Shown here piece after piece: positions 7,553 to 14,668 of a stretch of DNA of 64,000 bases. Position numbers and translations under genes: made by a program. This DNA comes from CAIVAT01 sp964473485 (GTDB lineage Bacteria; Bacteroidota; Bacteroidia; Bacteroidales; FEN-979), in NCBI GenBank assembly GCA_964473485.1, contig CAYYPH010000021.1, forward strand, positions 1-64,000, read 5' to 3'. Within the stretch, counting starts at the first letter, position 1. Each line of letters begins with the position of its first letter. Below the pieces are notes generated by a model. It was not told the DNA's origin and made no database searches. It was given only the letters and a program-made list of their open reading frames with translations.

Positions 7553-8278
7553 CTATAATCCTCCTTCATCTGCAAACGAATAAAACTGGTCCTGCCCGAT
7601 AATCAGGTGATCCAAAACTGCGATCTCCAGCAGTTTTCCGGCTTCGACCAGCTTTTTGGTGATCTTTATGTCGGCTTCGCTGGGAGTAATCAACCCTGAC
7701 GGATGATTGTGCCCGAGAATGATCGAACAGGCGTGAAGTTCCAGGGCAAACTTGAAAATCTTCTTCGGATCAACGACTGTACCGGATATACCGCCCTCGG
7801 AAATCCTGACTTTGCGGATAACCTTGTTTGCCCGGTTGAGCATCAGGACCCAGAATTCTTCATACGGAAGGTCTCCGATGATGGACTGAAGAATACGAAA
7901 CGCATCTGTGCTTGATTTGATCTTGTCGCGGTTGATCACTTCGCTTTCATTCCGGCGACGGGCCAGGGCGAACATGGCGACGATCTGGACAGCCCTTTTA
8001 GGTCCGATGCCTTTGATCTGCTGAAGCTCGGTCACGCCCAGGCGCCAGAATTCGCAGAGGTTGTTGCCGCACTGGGACAGGGTCTTCATGGCAATGTCGA
8101 GAGAATTTTCTCCTTCGATGCCATTGCCAATGATGATCGAAAGCAGTTCAGCGTTCGAGAGACTGGCCGATCCCTTGAGCAGCAGTTTGCTGGAGGGGAT
8201 GTCATCTTCCGCCCAGGCGCTCATGGGGATCCTGCGTTCGTAGTTGGTCAATGTCTGATTTGAATTTTGAGTTTCCAT
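7553..8278 (-). CDS. radC: RadC-family JAB/MPN-domain protein
   Basis: 241 residues from the ATG at 8278 (METQNSNQTLTNYERRIPMS). A longer in-frame start at 8362 would translate through the regulatory repeat and is unlikely. Residues about 85-108 form a helix-hairpin-helix (LQQIKGIGPKRAVQI). The JAMM metal motif is intact: E141 and GHNHPSGLITPSEAD at 189-203. RadC-like proteins are frequent next to antirestriction genes on mobile elements; the biochemical role is debated, and the old repair assignment is not supported in Escherichia coli. It is preceded by inverted-repeat element copy 3 and followed by its own terminator. Confidence 0.93.
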   Translation of the reverse strand: METQNSNQTLTNYERRIPMSAWAEDDIPSSKLLLKGSASLSNAELLSIIIGNGIEGENSLDIAMKTLSQCGNNLCEFWRLGVTELQQIKGIGPKRAVQIVAMFALARRRNESEVINRDKIKSSTDAFRILQSIIGDLPYEEFWVLMLNRANKVIRKVRISEGGISGTVVDPKKIFKFALELHACSIILGHNHPSGLITPSEADIKITKKLVEAGKLLEIAVLDHLIIGQDQFYSFADEGGL

Positions 8279-8316
8279 AGCTGATGGTTTTATGCAGCCA
8301 TGTGGCCGCGGTTCGT

Positions 8317-8462
8317 ACTGAATTTTGCCACCAGCCATACCGGGCAAAACGGATAAAGTCAAGGGGTTGGGTCATGACGCCCAGGCGTCGTGAATAAACC
8401 TGGAAGGCGCCAGGCGCCCTTGACTGTTCCGTTTTGCATAGGTACTTTTGCTAAAATTCAGG
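8317..8462 (-). promoter_or_regulatory. Inverted-repeat promoter element, copy 3 (candidate single-strand promoter of radC)
   Basis: The clearest copy. Arms 8317-8329 (ACTGAATTTTGCC) and 8450-8462, extending inward through a shared TCCGTTTTGC and AGTCAAGGG to give a stem of about 45 bp with mismatches concentrated at the -7 position. Central hairpin 8365-8400 (GACGCC/GGCGTC within GGTT/AACC). Distal arm: TTGAC-N18-TACTTTTGC, a consensus Bacteroidota promoter pointing away from radC in duplex form. It ends 39 bases before the radC ATG. Confidence 0.7.
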
Positions 8463-8521
8463 CGCAACCACCATCTTTGTATGCCTTTGAATTCGTGATA
8501 TTATATAGGCTTTCCGACCAT

Positions 8522-8551
8522 AAAAAAAGGGCCGTGGCGACCACGACCCCT
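8522..8551 (-). terminator. Terminator of the SSB-like gene
   Basis: Stem GGGTCGTGG/CCACGGCCC on the minus strand followed by seven T, just after the stop at 8565. Confidence 0.9.
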
Positions 8552-8564
8552 GAGCTTTCCCGGT

Positions 8565-8894
8565 TTAGAACGGGATTTCGGTGTTTTCCGTGTCCTGCTT
8601 TTTCGCAGCCTTCTTCGGGGCTTTTTTGCTCTTTTTCTCTTTGTTTTCAGTGGTTTTCACGGGTTCTGCCACCTTGCTTGCTTCGGATTCCACCAGCTTG
8701 CTGACGTAGACCGTGTAGCCATTGCCGAATTTGTCCGGATTTTGCAGCGCTGCCACTTCGAAGGTGATGAACTTTTCGCCTTTGTAGTCGTGGGCATGCT
8801 CGAGAATATCTTCGATTTTGAGGGATACGCGTACGATCCTTAAGTCATTTACCTGCTTTCCTTTTCCGATGTAGATTTTTTCAAATGTTTTCAT
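8565..8894 (-). CDS. SSB-like single-stranded-DNA-binding protein of mobile element
   Basis: 109 residues from the ATG at 8894. Residues about 1-68 look like a small beta-rich domain (KIYIGKGKQVNDLRIVRVSL, ITFEVAALQNPDKFGNGYTV). A Lys/Ala-rich flexible linker follows, then the tail TENTEIPF. The acidic tip ending IPF is the hallmark by which SSB recruits partner proteins. Similar short proteins accompany Bacteroidota mobile elements. Binding of incoming single-stranded DNA is inferred from the tail and context (ArdC, RadC, candidate single-strand promoters), as with ssb in the F leading region. The upstream region has only a weak resemblance to the repeat promoter element. It has its own terminator. 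Confidence 0.65.
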   Translation of the reverse strand: MKTFEKIYIGKGKQVNDLRIVRVSLKIEDILEHAHDYKGEKFITFEVAALQNPDKFGNGYTVYVSKLVESEASKVAEPVKTTENKEKKSKKAPKKAAKKQDTENTEIPF

Positions 8895-9403
8895 GGTCGT
8901 GATTTTTAAGGTGTTTATATATGCAAGTGTCATGCAGGGCATGGAGGGGCACTCAGGGAGGAACTGGAATACCGGAAAGAAGTGAGGATATGCCGGGAAA
9001 ATCCTTGAATGAGCAGCGCTTTACACCCCGGAATGGACTCATAGCTTAGCATACGATCAACACCGGTAATCACGGCAGTGACAACTGAAAACAGCCATCG
9101 GGTTAAAGCAGAGACCAAAGGATCACGCATCCTGGGAATGATATCCATAGCTGCCGGCAATGAGAAAGGAATCACCCGAAGTAAACAGCGACCGGATAAA
9201 CAGGCAGGTTCAGCGGTCGTCAGCACCGGGAATCCAGGGCAAAAGAACCCGCAAACCACTTTCCCAGAAAAGAGCCGCCCCATTGCAGAAAATGCAGGTC
9301 GCATTGAACCCGTCGAACCGGGAAAGCCGTGGTTGCCACGGCCTAAAAGAACAGGGAGGAAAGCCAAAATTGCTGAAAGCACCTTTTCCCGGCGGGTACG
9401 ACC
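8895..9403. other. About 500 bp without a convincing gene
   Basis: Open frames exist on both strands (for example 9078-9407 plus and 8930-9382 minus), but they are compositionally odd, have no family resemblance and overlap each other. On the minus strand near 9005-9030 there is a CATTCA followed by an AGGAT/ATCCT hairpin, a weak echo of the central hairpin of the promoter repeats. A degenerate promoter element for the SSB-like gene is possible. Confidence 0.5.
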
Positions 9404-9435
9404 ATAAAAAAAGGCCGGGATTGCTCCCGGCCCTG
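9404..9435 (-). terminator. Terminator of the 62-aa gene
   Basis: Stem GGGCCGGGA/TCCCGGCC on the minus strand followed by seven T, directly after the stop at 9448. Confidence 0.85.
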
Positions 9436-9447
9436 AATGTTAGATTT

Positions 9448-9636
9448 TTACATCCGTGAAGGAGTGTATTTTTTCCTGCCTGATAAAGCCATAGTAAGCC
9501 AGGTTGATTCCGGCTTCTGCCGGGTCAGGTCGATCTCGGACATCATGCGCGTTTCATGCATCAATGACCGAGGGGAGACGATCAGGTGGTAAACCAGTGC
9601 GCCATCTGCATAGTGCTGCGAAGCGATGTTGGCCAT
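9448..9636 (-). CDS. Small 62-residue protein fused to half a promoter element
   Basis: MANIASQHYADGALVYHLIV and onward, ending GRKKYTPSRM. No recognised domain. The start is taken at the ATG at 9636, which immediately follows the half repeat element 9655-9709. The frame stays open upstream to 9801 through the repeat arm, so a longer product cannot be excluded. It has a strong terminator 12 bases after the stop. The missing half of the promoter element suggests the 5' end was rearranged, so the gene may be a remnant. Confidence 0.5.
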   Translation of the reverse strand: MANIASQHYADGALVYHLIVSPRSLMHETRMMSEIDLTRQKPESTWLTMALSGRKKYTPSRM

Positions 9637-9654
9637 CCCGGCTGCACGGGTGAG

Positions 9655-9709
9655 GTCGCCCTTGACAGTTTTACTTTTCCGTAAGGTAACTTCGCAGAGA
9701 AATTTCAAG
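9655..9709 (-). promoter_or_regulatory. Half copy of the inverted-repeat promoter element (distal arm only)
   Basis: Reads GTCGCCCTTGACAGTTTTAC at the left, then TAACTTCGC and AGAAATTTCAAG, aligning with the distal arms of the copies at 4247-4420 and 5545-5716. The near arm and the central hairpin are absent, and the coding start of the 62-aa gene follows within 20 bases. Confidence 0.65.
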
Positions 9710-10068
9710 TATTGCTTTGTGCGGTGGGTTTTGCTGCTTTTTTCAAAAGCTGCCCGTTGGTGTTTTTTTTTGGTGCTTGTTTCTTTGACCCTCTCCGACA
9801 AAGAAAAAAGAACTCCGCTGATTGGCAGGTATCGATTGCCCTACCTGCCGGTGTTTTCTTTTTCGCTTCATTTTTCTTTGACCATTTAAAAGAAAAAGGA
9901 AGTCCGGATGCCGTTTTGCAAATTTATTTTGTCATTGTGTTGATCTTCAATAATAAAAGGTCAATTTTTCACCTTTTATTTTGCAATATCTCCACAGAGT
10001 GCCCGCCCCGCCCTAACGGAAAGTGCAATTGCACCGCTTCGGTTTTAAGGGATATATGAATCGAGGCT

Positions 10069-10099
10069 ATAAAAAAAGCAGCCCGGAAAAATCCGGATT
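10069..10099 (-). terminator. Terminator-like hairpin
   Basis: CAATCCGGA/TCCGGGCTG stem on the minus strand followed by seven T. No gene is recognised directly upstream on that strand, so it may end transcripts that run through the primase terminator or a small RNA. Confidence 0.5.
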
Positions 10100-10219
10100 G
10101 AAGAAGCGGAAAAAGGAAGCGATCCCCCATCTTGCGGGGAGCAAGAGATTTTTTTATGCCTGCTCCCCAATGGGGACGTCTTTTATTCTTTTTTAAAAGT
10201 TTGAAAAGTAACTTACTAT

Positions 10220-10360
10220 TCTTACTATGTTACTATGCTGGAGATGCAAAACCTCCGGAAACCAGCGTCAAGTATGAATAGTAACTTATAGTAAGATATA
10301 TAGAGTCTTATAACGTCTTACTTTTCAGGTTATTAAGTCTTATATAGTAACATAGTAAGA
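10220..10360. repeat. 17-bp perfect inverted repeat with TTACTAT iterations
   Basis: TCTTACTATGTTACTAT at 10220-10236 and its exact reverse complement at 10344-10360. Partial copies (ACTTACTATTC, GAATAGTAACTTATAGTAAG) lie between them. The segment is strongly AT-rich compared with its surroundings. It resembles iterons or binding sites of a replication initiator or recombinase. Confidence 0.75.
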
Positions 10361-10378
10361 TGATTTTAAAATTATGCA

Positions 10379-10408
10379 CAAAAAAAAGGGGAAGCCGAAA
10401 CTCCCCCA
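10379..10408 (-). terminator. Terminator of the primase operon
   Basis: Minus-strand GGGGGAGTTTCGGCTTCCCC stem-loop followed by eight T, just after the primase stop region. Confidence 0.85.
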
Positions 10409-10432
10409 ATATTGACACATTTAATTTCTTAA

Positions 10433-11314
10433 CTACTTCATCCAGTATTCATTGAAGTCTTTGTAACCGGGATAAAGCACCTCCGCCAGGTCTTTGGCCT
10501 GTCCGAAGCGGTCCATCAGCCGGCGGGTCGCTTCCCTGCCAGCCGGATCATTGTCCAGATACAGGTGGATGGATCTGAACTCCCCCAGGGTGGGGTCAAG
10601 TCTCTGCAGGAAGGAAAGGGAGTTCAGGATCACGGTCCGGCCTTTGGGCGATCGGCCGTAATAGGAACAGCACGAAAGAAAATCCATGAATCCTTCGAAG
10701 AGGCTGATCCTGGTCTCATCTTTCCCTGGGATGGTGGTAAAGTATTTTGGACTGGAGCCGGTCTTGAAGAAGGCATTCCGAAGTTCATATCCGCCTTTGT
10801 CATTGGGGAATGCCAGGGCGAAATACTTCCTGTTATGAACGGAGTAATGGGCCTGATGCAGGTACATCCGGGCAATTTGCAGGGGGATCCTTCTCCTGGA
10901 CAGGTATTGCATGAGAGCCGGATGTGACAGGGGCTGCAGCTGTTCGATCTTTATTCTTCCGGTGCCGTCATCTTGCGGATAATCATAATGTTTTGTGTAT
11001 GAGAAAGAACCTGATCCGATTTGCGCGATTGCCCCCGAAAAATCCAACCGGTTCATTTTCATCACGAAATCCACGAGGGTTCCTCCCTCGCCGGCGCCAA
11101 AGTCATACCAGAGATTTTTTGAGAGGTTCACTTTGAAACTGGCGGTCCGTTCCTGTCTGAACGGACTCAGGTACCAGGCGCTGCCATACTGTACCTTGGT
11201 AGGATTGCAACCGATCGATCGCAGGTATTCGGACATTTGTACATTCTTGATTTGTGTATAATCCATAGTTCTCCCATTGACCATCATGGCCTGATTGTTT
11301 TGTTCAAAAAGCAT
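10433..11314 (-). CDS. Toprim-domain primase with degenerate zinc finger
   Basis: 293 residues. The N-terminal part aligns with CHC2-type primase zinc-finger domains (SIGCNPTKVQYGSAWYLSPF, LWYDFGAGEGGTLVDFVM), but the zinc ligands are gone except one Cys: SPFR replaces the usual CPFH. The C-terminal Toprim domain is intact (ISLFEGFMDFLS, then IHLYLDNDPAGREAT with the acidic DxD-type centre). It probably makes primers for element DNA. Last gene of an operon with VapE-like helicase and HTH genes; 20 bases separate it from the upstream stop. ATG at 11314 is used; a second ATG ten codons in is also possible. Confidence 0.85.
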   Translation of the reverse strand: MLFEQNNQAMMVNGRTMDYTQIKNVQMSEYLRSIGCNPTKVQYGSAWYLSPFRQERTASFKVNLSKNLWYDFGAGEGGTLVDFVMKMNRLDFSGAIAQIGSGSFSYTKHYDYPQDDGTGRIKIEQLQPLSHPALMQYLSRRRIPLQIARMYLHQAHYSVHNRKYFALAFPNDKGGYELRNAFFKTGSSPKYFTTIPGKDETRISLFEGFMDFLSCCSYYGRSPKGRTVILNSLSFLQRLDPTLGEFRSIHLYLDNDPAGREATRRLMDRFGQAKDLAEVLYPGYKDFNEYWMK

Positions 11315-11334
11315 TTAGTGTTTACCGGCTATCC

Positions 11335-12495
11335 TCAGCCAGGCGCCTGAAAGTTGACGTAATACCCTTTGACCGGATAGAAGGAGCCTCCCTTGTATTC
11401 CTGCACTTTCTCATAGCCGAGGTAACTCAGGGCTTTCCCGACGGTCACCACGCTGAGGGTAGTTTTGACGGAAATCTTCTGCCCCAGTTCATTGATAAAA
11501 TCCGTGGCCGTGAAAAAGGCATGATGATTTTCTTTCGTCCCCGGGTAGAAATTTTTCTGGATAAGTTCGATTTCGATAGTGGAGTGCTGGAAGGCCTGGT
11601 TGCGGTTTTCATTCAGCTCCAGTTCCCGGGTGGTCAACTGGTACTGGAATCCATTTTTATATAGGTAATAGGCCTGCGCCCAAACCTGGTTGATGTCGAT
11701 GGTTTCCGAATAACTGAAATTGATCTCGTCGATCTCAAAGCAGAGCCAGCGAACCGAACCGGTTTCATCGGAAAGGAACTCCGATTTGTTGGTACTTCCG
11801 AAAAAGCTTGCCCTTCTCGGGCTGGTCACCGGCTTGCGGTCATAGGGATGACGGATCTTGATGATCTCTTTGGAAAAGTATGACTTCAGGGCATTGATCT
11901 CAATCTTGTTCAGTACGGCCAGCTCGTCGATGTTGATGATAAAGTTTTCGGTCAGGCCGATCAGGTTGTCTTTCTCCTGGAAGGAGATGTTCTCGGAGAT
12001 GTATTTACGGAGTTTCGGTGGACAGAGAAAACGGATGAAGGTGGACTTGCCCGTGTTCTGCTTTTTTCCCACCAGGACAAAGGCGTGCTTGTTATAATAG
12101 TTATCAACCAGGGCGCAAACGATGCAGCGGACCAGCATCTTCTTGAAATGATGGTTGAACTGTGCCTGGTCGCGGGCCACCACATGATCTGCCAGCATTT
12201 GAATGTAATCCGGATCCCCCTCTGTCCACGGAGGCAGGGAGTCAAAATAGTCCCGGAACGGGTTGACCACGCGGACAAAATCACTGCGCAGCAGCGACAT
12301 CAGGTTCGCCATGCTGATCCTGACGCTGTTGTGCTGAAGCACCCGGAAGAGGTTGTTTTCATTGAGCAGCCGGAAGTCATCCCCTTTCTTCTCCCTGTAT
12401 TCGATCTCATTGCTGACCTCGTTGAATTGCAGGTCATACTTTGAGTCGATAAACCGCTCCACCTTGACGAACAAAGGGGTCTCTTCGAAATTCAT
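11335..12495 (-). CDS. VapE/VirE-family ATPase (replication helicase-like)
   Basis: 386 residues. Walker A GKKQNTGKST at 143-152, Walker B FIINIDELAVL with D190/E191, and a sensor-like SFFGSTNKSEFLSDETGSVRW segment identify the virulence-associated protein E family, a superfamily 3-like ATPase found on phages, satellites and integrated elements. It is usually paired with a primase to replicate the excised element. It starts three bases after the stop of the HTH gene, indicating translational coupling. The N-terminal 100 residues and the C-terminal winged-helix-like tail are family-specific. Confidence 0.88.
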   Translation of the reverse strand: MNFEETPLFVKVERFIDSKYDLQFNEVSNEIEYREKKGDDFRLLNENNLFRVLQHNSVRISMANLMSLLRSDFVRVVNPFRDYFDSLPPWTEGDPDYIQMLADHVVARDQAQFNHHFKKMLVRCIVCALVDNYYNKHAFVLVGKKQNTGKSTFIRFLCPPKLRKYISENISFQEKDNLIGLTENFIINIDELAVLNKIEINALKSYFSKEIIKIRHPYDRKPVTSPRRASFFGSTNKSEFLSDETGSVRWLCFEIDEINFSYSETIDINQVWAQAYYLYKNGFQYQLTTRELELNENRNQAFQHSTIEIELIQKNFYPGTKENHHAFFTATDFINELGQKISVKTTLSVVTVGKALSYLGYEKVQEYKGGSFYPVKGYYVNFQAPG

Positions 12496-12498
12496 GGG

Positions 12499-12774
12499 TC
12501 AGATGGCTTGGTTTTTCAGCGCTTCAAGAACTTCAGATCTTTTAAACAACACTTTCCTGCCGTGCTGATAGAAGGGGATTTTCCTGGCTTTCTTCCAGGC
12601 GATGAGCGTTGGCAGGGATATTCTCAGGAACCTGGCGGCTTCCCTTTGCGAAAAATAAACTTCATCGGCCTCCTTTGTTTCGGATTTCCCGGAAGGGTTC
12701 CCTGATGCATGCCATTCATCGAGCAGCTCGAAGAACTCTTTTTTGTCTTTAATGATCATGAAAATGTTTTCCAT
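12499..12774 (-). CDS. Excisionase-like helix-turn-helix DNA-binding protein
   Basis: 91 residues. Residues about 40-90 form a MerR/excisionase-type winged HTH (YFSQREAARFLRISLPTLIA, then GRKVLFKRSEVLEAL), the HTH_17 pattern common to Xis proteins and small regulators upstream of element replication genes. First gene of the HTH-VapE-primase operon. A consensus promoter lies 26 bases upstream (12800-12830); the predicted transcript start near 12793 supports the ATG at 12774. It may regulate the operon or direct excision by the recombinase at 13206-14462. Confidence 0.85.
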   Translation of the reverse strand: MENIFMIIKDKKEFFELLDEWHASGNPSGKSETKEADEVYFSQREAARFLRISLPTLIAWKKARKIPFYQHGRKVLFKRSEVLEALKNQAI

Positions 12775-13205
12775 CGGATTAAATAGGATAAGTTTTCGGC
12801 AAATGTAAATGCTGCCAAAAACAAAACAAAGGACAATGGAGTGAGCCCTAATAGACTGGAATTAAGCAGAATATAAAACGATAAATTGGATTGAATCCGG
12901 GAAAGCCAAACCTGTTTTTAATGACCGGGCACTGCTTCCCTTCAACGGTTCGGAATGATAATTTTGTCCTGGTTATTCATTCTCCGCTGGTTACATTTCA
13001 AAACACCGAAATCAGGTTATGGAATTACGAAAAATCAGTTTTTGGAATGAGTCATTTCCGGGGACATTCCAGGGACATTCCAGGGACAAAAACTGGCTAA
13101 ATTTTTTTTATATTACCAGATTATCAGGAAATTACAAATATTTACGCCTATTTACAAAACAAGAGGAATGTTCAGGTCATGCAAGTCGTATTCAGGAGAA
13201 AAAAA
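12775..13205. other. Intergenic region with promoter, tandem 11-mers and a 14-bp direct repeat
   Basis: No gene seen. It contains the promoter of the HTH operon (12800-12830), two and a half tandem copies of GGGACATTCCA (13061-13088), and the direct repeat AAAAATCAGTTTTT at 13030-13043 and 13201-13214. Such repeats beside an integrase are candidate arm-type sites or excisionase sites. Confidence 0.6.
12800..12830 (-). promoter_or_regulatory. Bacteroidota-type promoter of the HTH-VapE-primase operon
   Basis: On the minus strand TTTG (12827-12830), 19-base spacer, TACATTTG (12800-12807): an exact match to the TTTG-N19/20-TAnnTTTG consensus. The predicted start near 12793 gives a leader of about 19 bases. 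Confidence 0.75.
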
Positions 13206-14462
13206 TCAGTTTTTAGGTTTTTTCGTCGCAGTTTGTTTGTCCCAGGCAGATTTTAATGCCTCTTTTTTGTGATCCTCGGCAATCTTTATGTACCGGTTGA
13301 AGGTGCTGTCCTTTTTGTGCCCGGTGATGCTTTTGATGATCTTTGTATCCATTCCGAAAATAAAGCTCAGCGTCACGAAAGTTTTCCTGGCAACGTGATT
13401 TGTAATGAACTTATGTTTGGGTTTGGTAACTGTCGTGACGGTTCCTCCAACATATTGTTTGACACTGATCATTTCATTAATCTTGATCTCTTCACAGCAA
13501 TCTTTGATGTAATCGTTCAGTTTCTGCGGGGAGATGGATGGAAATACCTTGTGTTCGTCGCCTTCATACTTTTTCAGGATCTCTTTTGCAAACCGGTTTA
13601 AAGGGATCCGTTCAATTTCCTGGGTTTTAACAATGGTCTTGAGAATCTCATCCCCCTTGATATCTTCCCGTTTCAGATCACGCAAATCGGAGACCCGTAA
13701 ACCGGTGAAACACATGAAACAGAAAAGGTCTCTCGCATGGCTGAGTTTCTTTGATTCGAAATCATAATTTAGTAAATCGAAGAGTTCCTCTTTAGAAAGG
13801 TAGATTATCTCCTTCTCCCTTTCCGGAGCTGAAAATTTATGGTGCGCAGTTGTTTTGGTATAATTTCTTTCGCAGGCCCAGGTCAGGAAAGACTTTAAAA
13901 CATTAACGATCTTTGAGAAGTAATTGTCCTGAACTTTCCTGATTGAGAATGCATAGGAACGGAACCGATCGAAAAAGATAGTGTCAATTGCGTTTATATC
14001 AATTTTTCTGCCTGATGCTTCCTCAAAGTCGAGAAGAAATTGCTTAACCGTATTATAACCTTTAATAGTCCAAAGCGCTCGTATTGGTTTACTGGACTCA
14101 ATGTATTCATCGAACAAAGAGAAAAATGAACGATTGTTCTGTTTTTCCACTTTGATGGAAATACTGTTACGGAGGTACGCCTCGGAAATGGGAAAATTCT
14201 CCCCGATAGCTTTGGCAATAGCATTGTTTGCCCGTTTATAAAATGCGTCAATGGCCTTGTTAATGGATTCATAATGGTTGTCTTCTTCTTCTGCCCTGGG
14301 AGGTTTAACTTTTTCATTTTTCTGACTCCAGTGCTTTGGATGAACCATATGACCAACCGCAAAAACCATCCTGGAATTATTATGAGTGATTCTCATAATT
14401 ACAGGTTTTTGCCCTTTTTTATTCTTTTTGCCTGGTTTTAAATAGAAATGTATATTTGCCAT
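13206..14462 (-). CDS. int: Tyrosine recombinase (integrase)
   Basis: 418 residues, typical of Bacteroidota phage-integrase family enzymes: an N-terminal arm-binding domain (1-100), a SAM-like core-binding domain (about 105-205) and the catalytic domain. Catalytic residues seen: R256 (FTGLRVSDL), H356 and R359 (NHVARKTF), H382 (TGHKK), and nucleophile Y391 (FNRYIKI). It integrates and excises the island. Transcribed from the right end of the island, with an 18-base tRNA 3'-end remnant 180 bases upstream, the usual place for the attachment site. Its stop overlaps a 14-bp direct repeat. Confidence 0.95.
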   Translation of the reverse strand: MANIHFYLKPGKKNKKGQKPVIMRITHNNSRMVFAVGHMVHPKHWSQKNEKVKPPRAEEEDNHYESINKAIDAFYKRANNAIAKAIGENFPISEAYLRNSISIKVEKQNNRSFFSLFDEYIESSKPIRALWTIKGYNTVKQFLLDFEEASGRKIDINAIDTIFFDRFRSYAFSIRKVQDNYFSKIVNVLKSFLTWACERNYTKTTAHHKFSAPEREKEIIYLSKEELFDLLNYDFESKKLSHARDLFCFMCFTGLRVSDLRDLKREDIKGDEILKTIVKTQEIERIPLNRFAKEILKKYEGDEHKVFPSISPQKLNDYIKDCCEEIKINEMISVKQYVGGTVTTVTKPKHKFITNHVARKTFVTLSFIFGMDTKIIKSITGHKKDSTFNRYIKIAEDHKKEALKSAWDKQTATKKPKN

Positions 14463-14642
14463 TATTTCAAAATATCAATGAATACTGACAAAGATATAAA
14501 AAAAGTGGGTATCCAGAATGAGTACCCAAAACATTTAGAAAAGATCGTAATATTTGTTATCTTCCTGTAATTAGTATTTTGTATGTAATTGAAATATAGT
14601 AATTAAAGAAAACTTTAGAAAAATAGAATTAAATATCGAGTA

Positions 14643-14660
14643 GTCCTGTTCCGGGCACCA
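14643..14660 (+). other. Candidate attachment site: tRNA 3'-end remnant
   Basis: GTCCTGTTCCGGGCACCA reads as the 3' T-stem strand (CCTGT), acceptor strand (TCCGGGC), discriminator A and CCA of a tRNA, possibly tRNA-Leu. No cloverleaf precedes it; upstream is AT-rich element DNA. A terminator follows, as behind a tRNA gene. This is what attR looks like when an element enters the 3' end of a tRNA. The matching intact tRNA was not found in the window. Confidence 0.6.
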
Positions 14661-14668
14661 CGATTGCG

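Larger units (their letters stand above)
9710..10432. other. Hairpin-rich non-coding block, candidate origin or transfer site
   Basis: About 720 bp without a credible gene but dense in inverted repeats: TTTCTTTG/CAAAGAAA near 9780-9805; GGCAGGTA/TACCTGCC (9824-9831, 9842-9849); TTTTTCTTT/AAAGAAAAA near 9870-9897; AATAAAAGGT/ACCTTTTATT (9952-9961, 9971-9980); GGGGAGCA/TGCTCCCC near 10137-10170; and a perfect 17-bp pair 10220-10236 / 10344-10360 embedded in TTACTAT/ATAGTAA iterations. It lies between the leading-region-like genes and the primase operon, fitting a replication or transfer origin. This role is inference only. Confidence 0.5.

Noticed and set aside
3901..8400. The central hairpins as riboswitches or attenuators in the 5' leader
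   Set aside because: They lie upstream of the likely -7 boxes, so they would not be in the gene's own transcript, and no terminator or anti-terminator follows.
3855..8462. The repeat elements read as integron attC sites
   Set aside because: They are inverted repeats beside genes, but no conserved GTTRRRY/RYYYAAC core pair is seen, each gene has its own terminator, and the recombinase is an ordinary island integrase. A recombination role is not excluded.
8930..9407. Overlapping open frames on both strands in the spacer upstream of the SSB-like gene
   Set aside because: No family resemblance, odd composition and mutual overlap; neither can be supported.
9626..10059. Plus-strand frames over the hairpin-rich block
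   Set aside because: Low-complexity phenylalanine-rich translations from T-rich hairpin DNA, with no start signal and no similarity.
3295..14660. A complete integrative conjugative element
   Set aside because: No relaxase, coupling protein or type IV secretion genes are in the window; the visible part is an integrated island or one end of a larger element.
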